The notes: generated by a model from the sequence alone, not told the origin. Shown: positions 53,723 through 63,580, counted from the first letter of the stretch. The stretch is DNA of 64,000 bases from an uncultured Cellvibrionales bacterium (GCA_913062605.1 CAJXWQ010000001.1:124001-188000), one strand, 5' to 3'. Numbers and translations are program-made.

Positions 53723-54199
53723 ATGTTCAAAATTATCATCATTATTATCGTTATTGCGATGGTTTTATTTCTGGCACAACGAATTCTGACCAACAAAAAA
53801 GGAGCCACAGTGAATATACAAAAAGGCATCGAGTTTATGGCCACCAACAAAGACGTGGAGGGCGTACAGACTACCGCTTCCGGGCTACAATATTTAGTGT
53901 TGACCGAGGGGACTGGTACTGAACACCCCGGGCCAACCGATATGGTGAAAGTGCATTATCACGGCACATTGATAGATGGCACAGTATTCGACAGCTCTGT
54001 AGACCGCGGCGAACCAATCGGCTTTGGCTTAGACCAGGTTATCCCCGGCTGGACAGAAGGTTTGCAGTTGATGGTGGTTGGTGAAAAAACTCGATTATTT
54101 ATTCCCAGTAATTTGGCCTATGGCAACCGTAATATGGGCGCGATTGGCCCGGGATCAACATTGATTTTTGATGTGGAGCTTCTAGGCATTAACGAATAG
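53723..54199 (+). CDS. Membrane-anchored FKBP-type peptidyl-prolyl cis-trans isomerase
   Basis: A 158-residue protein with an N-terminal hydrophobic anchor (FKIIIIIIVIAMVLFLAQRIL) followed by an FKBP domain. Active-site features are VKVHYHGTLIDGTVFDSS near 75-92, QVIPGWTEGLQLM near 104-116 and LAYGNRN near 131-137. It should speed proline isomerisation of proteins outside the cytoplasmic membrane. It ends before a strong terminator. An alternative out-of-frame ORF at 53707 is a shadow. Confidence 0.92.
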   Translation: MFKIIIIIIVIAMVLFLAQRILTNKKGATVNIQKGIEFMATNKDVEGVQTTASGLQYLVLTEGTGTEHPGPTDMVKVHYHGTLIDGTVFDSSVDRGEPIGFGLDQVIPGWTEGLQLMVVGEKTRLFIPSNLAYGNRNMGAIGPGSTLIFDVELLGINE

Positions 54200-54220
54200 T
54201 AGTGCTCAGCTAATCCTGTA

Positions 54221-54249
54221 AGGGGCCAACTGATGTTGGCCCCTTTTTT
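54221..54249 (+). terminator. Rho-independent terminator after the FKBP gene
   Basis: A perfect ten-base stem, AGGGGCCAAC and GTTGGCCCCT, with a four-base loop is followed by T6. It ends the plus-strand transcript before the convergent glutaredoxin gene. Confidence 0.92.
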
Positions 54250-54280
54250 ATCGCTAAAACACCTCTTTCTCTGCCTCTAT

Positions 54281-54526
54281 TCAGGCGACTTCTGCCTGCT
54301 CCAAATACTGCATTAACTCTTGGTAACCACCCACGTACTCTTCTCCATGAAAGATTTGAGGTACCGTGCTCACTGGTTTTCCCACCGTTGCTGCCAAATC
54401 TTCTGGACTGATGCCTTCTTCATGAATGTCCACATAGCGGAAAGGTAGCTCTTTGGATTCCAGTACAGCCTTCGCTTGACGACAGAAACCACAGGCTTGA
54501 TGTCCAAAAATTGTATAACGTTGCAT
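54281..54526 (-). CDS. Glutaredoxin family protein
   Basis: An 81-residue glutaredoxin. It starts MQRYTIFGHQACGFCRQAK, with the redox pair CGFC (residues 12-15) rather than the usual CPYC. It has the glutathione-binding TVP in VSTVPQIFHGEEYVGGYQEL. It resembles GrxA/NrdH-sized proteins, and CGFC is a variant active site that may shift redox potential. ATG 54526 is chosen because it starts the glutaredoxin fold. A start at 54562 would add twelve non-family residues. Confidence 0.88.
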   Translation of the reverse strand: MQRYTIFGHQACGFCRQAKAVLESKELPFRYVDIHEEGISPEDLAATVGKPVSTVPQIFHGEEYVGGYQELMQYLEQAEVA

Positions 54527-54668
54527 GGCTAACTCCAGTATTTGCTTCGGGCTTACTAACATTAGTTACATTTACTTCCCCATTGGCAAACACTATAGGC
54601 TAGAGCACACCAATAGCTCTACTTGATTATCGCTATCCAGCCGATAGCGGTAACTAATAGCTCTTCCC

Positions 54669-55418
54669 TTACATCGGTTTTCTCAGCAACAACATTCGCA
54701 ACACCATGTAGGTAGCTGCCGCAGCCAGCAGATGCTTGATACTATGGCCGCTGATACTTCCCAGCAGCTCATGAATGGCATGGTCAAAATGCTCCATCAC
54801 TTTGGCGAGGACATAGAAGATGAATACCCAGATTAAATCCCAGCTGCGGGTGTAACGAGGCTTATGGGTTACTACCACTGCGGGGATAATTAATAGCGGT
54901 AAAAACTGCACGAGTGCATATAACCGCAGATCACCCCTTCCAGCTTGTTCAGTAAAGTGCCAATAAATAACACTGGTAAAGCCGATTAGAAGAAACGGGT
55001 AAAGTAAATACTGCTGTAGCTCTCGTTTTAAATACTCCGATAATAAACCTGTGGTCAATGCCATAAAGCCTATGGTCATGGGCAGACGATCCCACACCAA
55101 TGTTTCATTACTAGGGTTAAGGTGAAACCAGGACGAACCAAAACTGGTGAGAAATACGCCCAAAAAGAAAATACTATAGACCGGGGTTATTGAATAATTA
55201 TCATGCGTTAATTTTTTATTTTTATCTAAAATTAACCCAAATATGCCAACCAACAAAAAAGGAATGTTTGAAATGACATTTAAGAAATTATTAACACCAA
55301 GGTAATTATTTTTGTCAGAAAAATTATAATAGTTTTGCGGTTGTTCTATTGGATCAATAAAAATAAATATCGAAGCTATTAAACTAATAGAAAAAACTAT
55401 TATTAATTTTATTTTCAT
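54669..55418 (-). CDS. Ceramidase-like (CREST family) seven-helix membrane protein
   Basis: A 249-residue protein with about seven hydrophobic segments. It shows the CREST hydrolase residues: Ser and His in FGSSWFHLNPSNETL near 92-106, Asp in VWDRLPMT near 107-114, and the HxxxH pair in SGHSIKHLLAA near 224-234. The family includes alkaline ceramidases and related lipid amidases. The real substrate in bacteria is open. The first 75 codons are strongly AT-rich and Asn/Lys/Ile-rich, unlike the C-terminal half and the neighbours. There is no visible ribosome site in the AT-rich upstream. Confidence 0.8.
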   Translation of the reverse strand: MKIKLIIVFSISLIASIFIFIDPIEQPQNYYNFSDKNNYLGVNNFLNVISNIPFLLVGIFGLILDKNKKLTHDNYSITPVYSIFFLGVFLTSFGSSWFHLNPSNETLVWDRLPMTIGFMALTTGLLSEYLKRELQQYLLYPFLLIGFTSVIYWHFTEQAGRGDLRLYALVQFLPLLIIPAVVVTHKPRYTRSWDLIWVFIFYVLAKVMEHFDHAIHELLGSISGHSIKHLLAAAATYMVLRMLLLRKPM

Positions 55419-55441
55419 TTATATTATTTCTATAAGATTAT

Positions 55442-56008
55442 TTATTCTTCTAATGTTTTCACCATCAATATAACATCACCCGTGTGAGGAATTAGCGGGT
55501 GGGCAACTATTGTTTCTCGACGAACTTCTTTAAAACCCTGCGCTTCATATAGTCGCTTTGCACTGGTATTTTGTTCGAAAACAATTAAGCTGATTTTATT
55601 AAACCGCCTCAACTTAGCTTGCTGATTTGCCAATGCCATTAATTGATGCCCAATACCCTTGCCGCGGTGTTCAGGAAATAATGCCATGCCACAAATATAG
55701 TAACTGTTGTCTTCCTCCAGCCGACCGTAAGGTGCAAGCACCGGGTCTTCATCCACTTCGCCGGATGCCTTCATAGGGAAGGCCACCATCATCCCGGCAA
55801 TTTCTCCGCCTACCTCGACAATCGTGCAGTTTTTATAACTGAAAACACTGTCTTCTCTCTCATAGCGCCATTCGCCTACATCTAGTGTTTCTTCTCCAGG
55901 TTTGACCGATTTAGCCCAAATATAATCAGCTACGCCATCAGAGGAAATACTATATAACTCCGCGATAGTGCGGCAGTCTTCTCTTTTTGCTGCACGAAAT
56001 GAAATCAT
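55442..56008 (-). CDS. GNAT family N-acetyltransferase
   Basis: A 188-residue acetyltransferase of the RimI-like fold. It starts MISFRAAKREDCRTIAELYS, and the acetyl-CoA loop is ALFPEHRGKGIGHQLM near 122-137. FEQNTSAKRLYEAQGFKEV near 150-168 is typical. The substrate is unknown. The ATG overlaps the stop of the upstream metallo-hydrolase as ATGA, which favours 56008 over an upstream GTG-type start at 56050. The two are probably translated together. Confidence 0.88.
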   Translation of the reverse strand: MISFRAAKREDCRTIAELYSISSDGVADYIWAKSVKPGEETLDVGEWRYEREDSVFSYKNCTIVEVGGEIAGMMVAFPMKASGEVDEDPVLAPYGRLEEDNSYYICGMALFPEHRGKGIGHQLMALANQQAKLRRFNKISLIVFEQNTSAKRLYEAQGFKEVRRETIVAHPLIPHTGDVILMVKTLEE

Positions 56009-56922
56009 TTTTTTGGCAACTCCAAACCGCTGTAAATAATGCTGACCCACTGATCAGGCTTCAAAAAGCCACCTCCCCAGATTGCATCCAGTTCTTGGGT
56101 AGGTTTAGCAGCAACGGCTTCATCCGTTGTTTTCCCCTCGGCTTTGAGTTTTCGTAGCCTGGCCAACACATCGCTGAGCATGTTCCTGTAGACCACTAAT
56201 GCGGCTTTGTCCCCGACAAAACCATGACCGGGAATAATGACCGTATTGTCATTCGACATATTAATTATAGTCGTGGTCGCCTCAATCATACCGGCAAGGC
56301 TGCCGCCATGCTCCACATCGATAAAGGGATAAAATCCGTTGAACCACACATCCCCGGCATGAATGACATTAGCAATTTTAAAATGAACCACGGAATCGCC
56401 ATCCGTGTGTGCATTGTGAACATGCCGCGCATGGATGGTTTCACCATTAAGGTGAAAACTGGTATCGGTACTAAAGGTAATAACCGGTAGCGCTTCTTTG
56501 GGTGATGCTGGTATTTGGGCATTAAATGCGGTGAGCGTGTTGTCTACCGATAAACGCTTCCTAACATTGTCGTGTGCCACGATTAATGTCCCAATCTTAC
56601 CTAGGTTTTCATTGCCCCCAGTGTGGTCATAATGCCAATGAGTATTAATTAAAAACCGAGGAATATCACCGCCCACTTTTTTAATTTCGACGATCAACTT
56701 TTCTGTCAGTGGCGCAAACTGGTCATCGATTAAAAAAGTACCTTCCTCACCTATAGATACCACCAGATTACCCCCTTCGGCAATCATGACATAGAGGTTA
56801 TCCTTTACCTGAACCGTTTGGTATTCCGCCGTTTTCCAGTGGTGGTCGGCCAAAGCACTGCTTGTCCAGATTAAGCTCAAACCTAACAAGAAACCTATGC
56901 TTTGTTTTAGCACGTTATTCAT
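56005..56922 (-). CDS. Secreted MBL-fold metallo-hydrolase
   Basis: A 305-residue protein with a signal peptide (hydrophobic about 8-24, cleavage near SSALA-DH) and a metallo-beta-lactamase fold. The metal motif is HWHYDHTGG near 110-118, with later ligands around NAHTDGDSVVHF and PGHGFVGDK. It belongs to a group of periplasmic hydrolases with unknown substrates. The motifs do not match a known carbapenemase subclass closely, so beta-lactamase activity should not be assumed. The start at 56922 begins the signal peptide, whereas the longer frame to 57000 does not. Confidence 0.87.
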   Translation of the reverse strand: MNNVLKQSIGFLLGLSLIWTSSALADHHWKTAEYQTVQVKDNLYVMIAEGGNLVVSIGEEGTFLIDDQFAPLTEKLIVEIKKVGGDIPRFLINTHWHYDHTGGNENLGKIGTLIVAHDNVRKRLSVDNTLTAFNAQIPASPKEALPVITFSTDTSFHLNGETIHARHVHNAHTDGDSVVHFKIANVIHAGDVWFNGFYPFIDVEHGGSLAGMIEATTTIINMSNDNTVIIPGHGFVGDKAALVVYRNMLSDVLARLRKLKAEGKTTDEAVAAKPTQELDAIWGGGFLKPDQWVSIIYSGLELPKK

Positions 56923-56998
56923 GGTGTATTTCTTCCAATATTTTTGAAAAACTACTGCTAGTGTAGCCCACCATACCCAAGGGGTATTCTCCCCAGAC

Positions 56999-57028
56999 AA
57001 AAAACCCCGGGATCATGCCCAGGGTTTT
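56999..57028 (-). terminator. Rho-independent terminator after the cysteine synthase gene
   Basis: On the minus strand, AAAACCC-GGG pairs with CCC-GGGTTTT with one mismatch, around a six-base loop, and ends in six T residues. It separates the DUF2959/cysteine synthase unit from the downstream MBL/GNAT pair. Confidence 0.8.
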
Positions 57029-57058
57029 AGCCTTTCTAACTACGATAAAAACCCTTCT

Positions 57059-57970
57059 TTAGAATAAATCCTCAATAGAAAGGTATCGCTCACCAGTATC
57101 GTAACTGAACACTAACACGGTGCTGCCTGCCGGAATTTCATTGAGCGCCTGTTGAACGGCAGCAAGACTGGCCCCTGATGAAACACCCACAAAAATACCT
57201 TCTTCCTGTGCACAGCGTCGTGTCATCTCAAAGGAGTCTTCCTCGGTGACCTGAATTGTGCCATCGAGAATTTCGGTGTTCAGTACTTCGGGGATAAATC
57301 CAGCACCAATGCCCTGGATCCGGTGTAAACCCTTTTTACCACCACTAATCACTGGCGACTTGGTTGGCTCAACGGCCAGTACCTTTGTGTTGGGGAATTT
57401 TTCCTTCAGTACTTCAGCGCACCCGGTAATGTGGCCGCCAGTACCCACACCGGTAATCAGGTAGTCGATCCCATCGGGGAAGTCGGCCAGAATTTCCCGA
57501 GCGGTGGTATCCCGGTGCACTTGAACGTTGGCAGGGTTGTTGAACTGCTGGGGCATCCAGGCATTGTCATTTTCTGCCAGTAACTGGTTCGCCTTTTCAA
57601 TACAACCTCCCATACCCAACTCTTTCGGAGTCAATACCAACTCTGCGCCCAGAGCCTTGAGGTAACGACGGCGCTCAATGGACATGGATTCCGGCATGGT
57701 GAGTACCAGCCGATAACCTCTGACAGCACAGACCAATGCAAGGCCAATACCAGTATTTCCAGAAGTGGGTTCAATGATAAGCGTGTCTTTATTGATCAGC
57801 CCCTTCGCTTCGGCATCCTCTATCATTGCCAGCCCAATTCTATCCTTGATACTAGCACCAGGATTGAATCGCTCTGCTTTCATCCAGACTTCTACGTCAC
57901 CCGAAAACAATTTACCAAGGCGAATGTGTGGTGTGTCACCAATGGTTTCGAGAATATTGTTGTACTTCAT
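57059..57970 (-). CDS. Cysteine synthase (CysK/CysM family)
   Basis: A 303-residue PLP enzyme that makes cysteine from O-acetylserine and sulfide or thiosulfate. PLP binds K42 in [14 protein letters not shown]. The substrate loop is [13 protein letters not shown] near 67-79, and [16 protein letters not shown] near 173-188 holds the phosphate. The length and the motif [16 protein letters not shown] fit CysK-like proteins more than CysM. AGAGG lies before the ATG. It follows the DUF2959 gene by 28 nt on the same strand. Confidence 0.92.
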   Translation of the reverse strand: MKYNNILETIGDTPHIRLGKLFSGDVEVWMKAERFNPGASIKDRIGLAMIEDAEAKGLINKDTLIIEPTSGNTGIGLALVCAVRGYRLVLTMPESMSIERRRYLKALGAELVLTPKELGMGGCIEKANQLLAENDNAWMPQQFNNPANVQVHRDTTAREILADFPDGIDYLITGVGTGGHITGCAEVLKEKFPNTKVLAVEPTKSPVISGGKKGLHRIQGIGAGFIPEVLNTEILDGTIQVTEEDSFEMTRRCAQEEGIFVGVSSGASLAAVQQALNEIPAGSTVLVFSYDTGERYLSIEDLF

Positions 57971-57998
57971 CTTGTGGCCTCTTTTGTTCGCTGCTGGC

Positions 57999-58634
57999 TC
58001 AATTATTAATCCGGTCTATAAACAGATTAGCTTCATCTATGGATTTTTGCATATCAAGGATGAGCCTATTCACATCACTATTCATCGTACTTAGCTCACC
58101 CTTAAGGGCGGAGATGGCCCGAGCATTGAGGTTATGCTTTAGATATAGCACCTGATCTCGCAGAGTCGTTAATACCGGGTGAACACTTTTCTCTGCCTTG
58201 CGCATGGATTTAACCATTTGCTGGTATTTGTAACGGGTATCGTGGAGCTTTTTGGCACTGTCATCCCGAAGAGTGCGATTCTGAATTTGTGCGAGTTCAT
58301 CTTCCCACTCTTCAAATAGATCCTCAGCCACATCTTCAACACTATCTATATGGACACTAATTGCCTTGGCCGCTTGTTCGCTGTCTTCATATTCAGCGTT
58401 GAGTTTGTTGTAGAGTTTTTCCAGGTCACCACCATCGAAATTCACCACCGCCTTGAATTGCTCCAGGGCATCTTTGAACTGCTTCTGGGTTTCTTCCTGT
58501 GCGTCCTGGGTATCTTCGATCCGATCCACCAGAATATCTCGTTTATGAATACCCACTTGCTCCCAGGCATCGTAATAAACTGTTTCACAACCTGCCAGTA
58601 AGAGTATCAGGGTGAATAGAACGATTTTTCTCAT
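57999..58634 (-). CDS. DUF2959 lipoprotein, predicted coiled coil
   Basis: A 211-residue protein with a short lipoprotein signal (lipobox LAGC, Cys near residue 16) and an almost wholly helical, charged body with heptad-like spacing ([21 protein letters not shown] onward). This matches DUF2959, a family of unknown function in marine gammaproteobacteria. GGAAG precedes the ATG. It is the first gene of the unit with cysteine synthase and is divergent from glyQ, with a 286-nt gap. Confidence 0.85.
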   Translation of the reverse strand: MRKIVLFTLILLLAGCETVYYDAWEQVGIHKRDILVDRIEDTQDAQEETQKQFKDALEQFKAVVNFDGGDLEKLYNKLNAEYEDSEQAAKAISVHIDSVEDVAEDLFEEWEDELAQIQNRTLRDDSAKKLHDTRYKYQQMVKSMRKAEKSVHPVLTTLRDQVLYLKHNLNARAISALKGELSTMNSDVNRLILDMQKSIDEANLFIDRINN

Positions 58635-58860
58635 TCTGAAAACTTCCTTTTTAACCGTAAGATTTAACCGCCTAAAGCCTCAGAGCCTGTTTGAATGCCC
58701 ATGAAACATGGTCATACCAGCCTCTTATTTTATCGGCGCTGTCGGTCAATAGTTATACCATTGATCAACCATATCAAACCCATTTCGCAAATAACATCAC
58801 CCGCCAAATCAACGTTACTTTCTCAAGACATTTGAAACCAGTCTAGTGACACGAAACCCC

Positions 58861-58889
58861 TTACTATTCAGGGGTTGCAGCCTTATAAT
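58861..58889 (+). promoter_or_regulatory. Putative glyQS promoter
   Basis: A TATAAT hexamer at 58884-58889 lies 17 bases after TTACTA at 58861-58866 and 31 bases before the glyQ GTG. An inverted repeat AACCCC/GGGGTT (58855-58876) overlaps the -35 and could be an operator or chance. The rest of the 58635-58920 gap shows nothing I can name. Confidence 0.4.
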
Positions 58890-58920
58890 TGTCGGCTTTG
58901 CATGCTACAGGGGAACCTAG

Positions 58921-59871
58921 GTGTCACAAACCACACCGGATGTTTCAACATTCCAAGGGCTAATTTTGGCCTTACAACAATTTTGGTCTCGTCAGGGCTG
59001 CGTTATTTTGCAACCACTGGATATGGAGGTGGGTGCAGGTACGTTTCACCCGGCCACTTTTTTGCGCGCTATCGGGCCAGAAACCTGGAACAGTGCTTAC
59101 GTTCAACCCTGCCGCCGACCCACGGATGGCCGTTACGGTAAAAATCCAAACCGACTGCAACACTATTACCAGTTCCAAGTCGTCTTGAAACCCTCCCCGG
59201 ATAATATTCAGGATTTGTATCTGGAATCACTTCGCGAGCTGGGTATCGACCCCACAGTTCACGATATCCGTTTCGTTGAAGACAATTGGGAATCCCCCAC
59301 ACTGGGCGCCTGGGGCCTTGGTTGGGAAATCTGGCTGAATGGCATGGAAGTCACTCAGTTTACCTATTTTCAACAAGTGGGCGGGCTGGAGTGTTTCCCC
59401 GTCACTGGCGAAATCACCTATGGGCTTGAGCGTATTGCCATGTACCTGCAAGGTGTAGACAGTATTTATGACTTGGTGTGGACTGAAGGGCCAGAAGGGA
59501 AGGTAACCTACGGTGATGTGTTCCACCAAAATGAAGTAGAAATGTCGACCTTCAACTTTGAGGAAGCGGATGTGGACTTTATGTTCCAGAGCTTCGACAC
59601 CTACGAGCGCGAGAGTCAACGTTTGGTCGAAAAAAACCTGCCATTACCTGCCTACGAAATGGTCATGAAAGCCTCCCATGCCTTTAATTTACTGGATGCC
59701 CGCCATGCAATTTCAGTCACAGAGCGTCAACGATTTATTTTACGAGTTCGTACCCTCGCTCGAGCTGTGGCCAAAACCTATTTTCATTCACGGCTAGCTC
59801 TCGGTTTCCCGCTGGCACCTAAGGCTCTAGCCGATGAAGTCACACAACAGGCTATGGAGACTGAACAATGA
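58921..59871 (+). CDS. glyQ: Glycine--tRNA ligase alpha subunit
   Basis: GlyQ holds the aminoacylation active site of the alpha2beta2 glycyl-tRNA synthetase. The 316-residue protein has the class II opening [17 protein letters not shown], then [17 protein letters not shown] near 38-54, [26 protein letters not shown] near 61-86 and [14 protein letters not shown]. The start is GTG with AGGGGA upstream. It overlaps glyS by four bases (ATGA). Confidence 0.97.
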   Translation: MSQTTPDVSTFQGLILALQQFWSRQGCVILQPLDMEVGAGTFHPATFLRAIGPETWNSAYVQPCRRPTDGRYGKNPNRLQHYYQFQVVLKPSPDNIQDLYLESLRELGIDPTVHDIRFVEDNWESPTLGAWGLGWEIWLNGMEVTQFTYFQQVGGLECFPVTGEITYGLERIAMYLQGVDSIYDLVWTEGPEGKVTYGDVFHQNEVEMSTFNFEEADVDFMFQSFDTYERESQRLVEKNLPLPAYEMVMKASHAFNLLDARHAISVTERQRFILRVRTLARAVAKTYFHSRLALGFPLAPKALADEVTQQAMETEQ

Positions 59872-61961
59872 GCGTAGATTTTTTAGTCGAAATAGGCACG
59901 GAAGAGTTGCCACCCAAGGCTCTACTGACACTATCCAATGCGTTTCGCGATGAAATTCTTTCCCGGTTAAAAGCTGAGCAGCTGACATTCGGCGATGCCC
60001 AGACCTTTGCTGCACCCCGTCGCTTGGCGATAGTGATTAATACGCTAGATGAGAAGACACCCACCAAGGAAGTTGTCGCTTGGGGCCCACCCATTAAAGT
60101 GGCCTTTGATACTGACGGCAAACCCACGCGCGCTGCCGAGGCTTTTGCCAAGAAAAATGCTATTGAGATTGATGAGCTGGCGAATAAAGTAGAAAACGAT
60201 GGCAAGCAGGACAAGCTATGCCATCGCGCTACAGAGCCCGGGCGCACCACTGCGAACCTGATTGGTCCCATCGTTGAGGCCGCGCTCGCCGCGCTCCCCA
60301 TTCCAAAAAGAATGCGTTGGGGTGCCAGCCGTGAAGAATTTGTACGCCCGGTTCACTGGGTTGTAATGCTACAGGGCAGTAATGTGGTCAACACGAAGGT
60401 AATGGGGCTTACAGCTGGGAATACCAGCCGTGGGCATCGGTTCCATAGTAGTGGCGATATTGTTATCCCGTCACCATCGAGCTATCAAGAAAGTCTTCGT
60501 TCAGCGCATGTCATCGCTGATTTTTCTGAGCGCCGTGAGCTCATTCGTCAAGGCGTCATAGAAGCGGCCGAAAAGGCTGGCGGTGTCGCTGTTATCGATG
60601 ATGCACTACTAAACGAAGTATCCGCCTTAAACGAGTGGCCTGTTCCATTACTGGGCCGCTTTGAAGAGCGTTTTTTAGCCGTACCTTCAGAAGCGCTGGT
60701 TTCCTCGATGGCAGAACACCAGAAGTATTTCCATGTGGTGGATAGCAATGGCCAACTACTGCCCATGTTTATCACTGTTGCCAATATCGAGAGTAAAGAT
60801 CCAGCTCAGGTTATCAGTGGTAATGAGCGAGTTATCCGTCCACGTCTGGCCGATGCAGCCTTCTTCTATGAAACAGATCAAAAATCTACCCTTGATGCAC
60901 GCCGTGAATCGCTGAAAAGTATTGTCTTTCAAGCCAAACTCGGTTCAGTTTTCGATAAGACGGAACGCGTTGCAAGGCTAGCCGAAATTCTGGCACCCAT
61001 GACGGGAGCAGAGCCCTCATTGGCAAGAAGAGCTGCCGAATTAAGCAAGTCTGATTTAGTCAGTGAAATGGTCGGTGAGTTTGATGACTTGCAGGGAACC
61101 ATGGGACGCTACTATGCCACCAATGATGGTGAGCACGCCGAAGTGGCCGAAGCCTTATTTGAGCAATACTTGCCTCGCTTTGCCGGCGACTCAATCCCAG
61201 CCACCGCCACCGGTGCCACACTGGCACTCGCCGATCGACTAGATACGCTGGTGGGTATTTTTGGTATTGGTCAGCCACCCACCGGCTCCAAGGATCCCTT
61301 TGCGCTTCGACGCGCTAGCCTTGGTGTCTTGAGGATAATTGTAGAACGGGGTATCGACCTTGATCTTCGTGAAGCACTGACTGCCGCAGCCTCCCAGCAT
61401 ACTGGATTAGACGCTAAACCCGACACTATTGAGAACACGGCCAAGCAAGTACTTACTTACATGCTAGATCGCTTCAGAGCTTGGTATGAAGATGAAAGGA
61501 TCCCAACGGAAGTCTTTCAAGCAGTTGCGGCTAGACAACTTAGCAACCCTCTGGATATTCACCAGCGAGTTCAGGCTGTTCATGCCTTCAACCAGCTCTC
61601 TGAAGCGGCCGCATTAGCGGCGGCAAATAAGCGAGTCTCTAATATTTTGTCTAAACAAGCCGACAGCACAATACCTGTGGAAGTGGATAATACTCTACTG
61701 ATAGATAATGCGGAAAAAGCCTTGGCACTGTCTCTGGCAGAGCTTACTGGTGAAGTAAAACCACTCCAACAGGATCGCGACTACACCGACGTACTGAAAC
61801 GCTTGGCCAAATTACGACAACCTGTGGATCAGTTCTTTGATGATGTTATGGTCATGGTGGATGACGACGCTTTGCGTAACAATCGACTGGCTTTATTGCA
61901 GCAATTACGTAACCTGTTCCTGGAAGTGGCCGATATTTCACTACTGGCACCCGTGAAATAA
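59868..61961 (+). CDS. glyS: Glycine--tRNA ligase beta subunit
   Basis: GlyS binds tRNA-Gly for the tetrameric synthetase. The 697-residue protein starts [17 protein letters not shown], has [20 protein letters not shown] near 144-163, [12 protein letters not shown] near 280-291, the HD-like [15 protein letters not shown] near 402-416, and an anticodon-binding C-terminus. The length is normal. The ATGA overlap with glyQ supports coupled, equimolar translation. Confidence 0.97.
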   Translation: MSVDFLVEIGTEELPPKALLTLSNAFRDEILSRLKAEQLTFGDAQTFAAPRRLAIVINTLDEKTPTKEVVAWGPPIKVAFDTDGKPTRAAEAFAKKNAIEIDELANKVENDGKQDKLCHRATEPGRTTANLIGPIVEAALAALPIPKRMRWGASREEFVRPVHWVVMLQGSNVVNTKVMGLTAGNTSRGHRFHSSGDIVIPSPSSYQESLRSAHVIADFSERRELIRQGVIEAAEKAGGVAVIDDALLNEVSALNEWPVPLLGRFEERFLAVPSEALVSSMAEHQKYFHVVDSNGQLLPMFITVANIESKDPAQVISGNERVIRPRLADAAFFYETDQKSTLDARRESLKSIVFQAKLGSVFDKTERVARLAEILAPMTGAEPSLARRAAELSKSDLVSEMVGEFDDLQGTMGRYYATNDGEHAEVAEALFEQYLPRFAGDSIPATATGATLALADRLDTLVGIFGIGQPPTGSKDPFALRRASLGVLRIIVERGIDLDLREALTAAASQHTGLDAKPDTIENTAKQVLTYMLDRFRAWYEDERIPTEVFQAVAARQLSNPLDIHQRVQAVHAFNQLSEAAALAAANKRVSNILSKQADSTIPVEVDNTLLIDNAEKALALSLAELTGEVKPLQQDRDYTDVLKRLAKLRQPVDQFFDDVMVMVDDDALRNNRLALLQQLRNLFLEVADISLLAPVK

Positions 61962-62008
61962 GCTGTAAATTCGATGGCTTTTATCTTGCCCAAAACGGCA
62001 TTAGAAAA

Positions 62009-62578
62009 ATGACCAAGCTCGTTATTCTGGATCGCGATGGGGTCATCAACGAAGACTCTGACTCCTATGTTAAGTCCGTAGAGGAATGGCGCCCTCTGCC
62101 TGGCAGTATTGACGCCATTGCCCGCCTTTATCAGGCAGGCTATACCGTGGTGGTAGCCACCAACCAATCAGGCATTGGCCGTGGCTTGTTTGACCTAGAT
62201 GACCTAGAGGCTATGCACGCCAAACTAAACGATTTACTGGCTGAGACTGATACTGAGCTCGCTGGTATTTTTTATTGTCCTCACAGCCCTGACGATAGCT
62301 GTAGCTGCCGCAAACCTGCTCCAGGCTTACTCGATGCTATCTCCAGTGAGTTTGGTATGCCTTTGATGGGTGTACCCATTGTTGGTGATAGCCTCCGCGA
62401 CCTTCAAGCGGGTACCACACATCACTGTACCCCTATTCTGGTCCGCACCGGCAAGGGAGCAACAACTGAACCTAAGTTAGCAGAACAAAACGATGTGGTC
62501 TTGCAACAGGCCAGAGTGTTTGACGATTTAGCCCGAGTGGTGGATTATCTTTTGGCTAATCAAGAGGCTGAAAAATAA
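62009..62578 (+). CDS. gmhB: D-glycero-beta-D-manno-heptose 1,7-bisphosphate 7-phosphatase
   Basis: GmhB removes the 7-phosphate in ADP-heptose synthesis for the LPS inner core. The 189-residue HAD protein has nucleophile D8 and D10 in ILDRDGVINEDSDSY, TNQSGIGRGLF near 51-61, the zinc knuckle CPHSPDDSCSCRKPAPG near 90-106, and the final VGDSLRDLQAG. It follows glyS and precedes plsC by two bases, as near the Pseudomonas origin. Confidence 0.94.
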   Translation: MTKLVILDRDGVINEDSDSYVKSVEEWRPLPGSIDAIARLYQAGYTVVVATNQSGIGRGLFDLDDLEAMHAKLNDLLAETDTELAGIFYCPHSPDDSCSCRKPAPGLLDAISSEFGMPLMGVPIVGDSLRDLQAGTTHHCTPILVRTGKGATTEPKLAEQNDVVLQQARVFDDLARVVDYLLANQEAEK

Positions 62579-62580
62579 CA

Positions 62581-63306
62581 ATGAAAACTGCAGTAGCTTT
62601 TACACGTTCTGTGCTATTTTACGTGATTTATGCGATAGTTTTGGTTGTTTTCGGCACAATTGCCTGCACGATTGGACCTTTAATGCCATACCAGATACGC
62701 CAGAATGTGGTGACTTGGGCAAATGCTATTATCATTAAGTGGTTGAATTTCAGCTGTGGAATTACTCTTCAGGTAGATGGCTTGGAGAATATCCCTGACA
62801 CTCCCTGTGTCGTACTGAGCAAACATCAGTCAGGCTGGGAAACCTTCTATCTTCAGCGGCTATTGCGTCCCGTTAGCACCATCCTAAAAAAAGAGCTTTT
62901 CTGGATACCTTTTTTTGGCTGGGGCCTCTACTTTATGCATCCCATCGCTATAAACCGCAGCAACCCTAGAGAAGCCATGAAACAAATACTGGCGCAGGGT
63001 AAGCAGCGCTTAGCTCAAGGTAATAATGTGCTAATTTACCCCGAGGGAACTCGAACACCGATAGGGCAGAGCGGAAACTACGGTCGTAGTGGTGCAGCTC
63101 TGGCCATTGCTGCCGGTGTACCTGTTTTACCCGTTGCCCAGAATGCCGGCTACTGTTGGCCCGCTCACCGATTTATCAAATGGCCCGGCCGCATCCATAT
63201 GGTCATTGGTGAGCCCATCGAGACTGCTGGTATTGATAGCCGACAATTAACAGAGCAAGTAAAGGGCTGGATAGAATCAACCCAGAAAACACTCTCCCAT
63301 TCCTGA
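62581..63306 (+). CDS. plsC: 1-acyl-sn-glycerol-3-phosphate acyltransferase
   Basis: PlsC adds the second acyl chain to make phosphatidic acid. The 241-residue protein has an N-terminal membrane helix and the catalytic motif HQSGWE near residues 83-88, in which the usual Asp of HX4D is Glu. The substrate-binding motifs ILIYPEGTRTPIG-like LIYPEGTRTPIG near 152-163 and PVLPVAQNAGYCWPAHRF follow. The HX4E form is common in this gammaproteobacterial subgroup, so activity is expected. It starts two bases after the gmhB stop. Confidence 0.92.
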   Translation: MKTAVAFTRSVLFYVIYAIVLVVFGTIACTIGPLMPYQIRQNVVTWANAIIIKWLNFSCGITLQVDGLENIPDTPCVVLSKHQSGWETFYLQRLLRPVSTILKKELFWIPFFGWGLYFMHPIAINRSNPREAMKQILAQGKQRLAQGNNVLIYPEGTRTPIGQSGNYGRSGAALAIAAGVPVLPVAQNAGYCWPAHRFIKWPGRIHMVIGEPIETAGIDSRQLTEQVKGWIESTQKTLSHS

Positions 63307-63386
63307 CTGGCGCCAGTCAGTCGTTTCTGGATTTCCAGTTTACTGTCGCCTAAACTGCTTCTACCCTGTTAACTATAAAATAATGA

Positions 63387-63569
63387 ATGGATGCTATGAA
63401 CACTTTTGATAACGGAACCTATAACGGCCCAGAACAACGAAAAGAACTGCGTCGAAAAAAAACTGACCGCCGCCAAGAAGTTCGCTTCGAACCAGGTAAG
63501 GAGGATCGTAGAAAAAATTCAGGTCGCCGCAAGACTGACGGTGATCTTTGGCGCCAGCACGAAGAATAA
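63387..63569 (+). CDS. Small Arg-rich hypothetical protein with repeated DRR/GRR motif
   Basis: A 60-residue, highly basic and acidic mixed-charge protein. It carries repeated RRK-x-DRR units: ELRRKKTDRRQ, KEDRRKNSGRRKTD. No family is recognised with certainty. Similar short, charged proteins occur in marine gammaproteobacteria. The start may be either ATG 63387 or ATG 63396, and the ribosome site is weak. It is followed by a strong bidirectional terminator, which supports real expression. It lies convergent with gyrB. Confidence 0.6.
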   Translation: MDAMNTFDNGTYNGPEQRKELRRKKTDRRQEVRFEPGKEDRRKNSGRRKTDGDLWRQHEE

Positions 63570-63580
63570 TTTAGGATATA

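Noticed and set aside
56005..56922. Antibiotic-resistance metallo-beta-lactamase
   Set aside because: It has the general HxHxDH fold motif and a signal peptide but lacks a close match to B1 or B3 enzymes. Many MBL-fold hydrolases are not lactamases.
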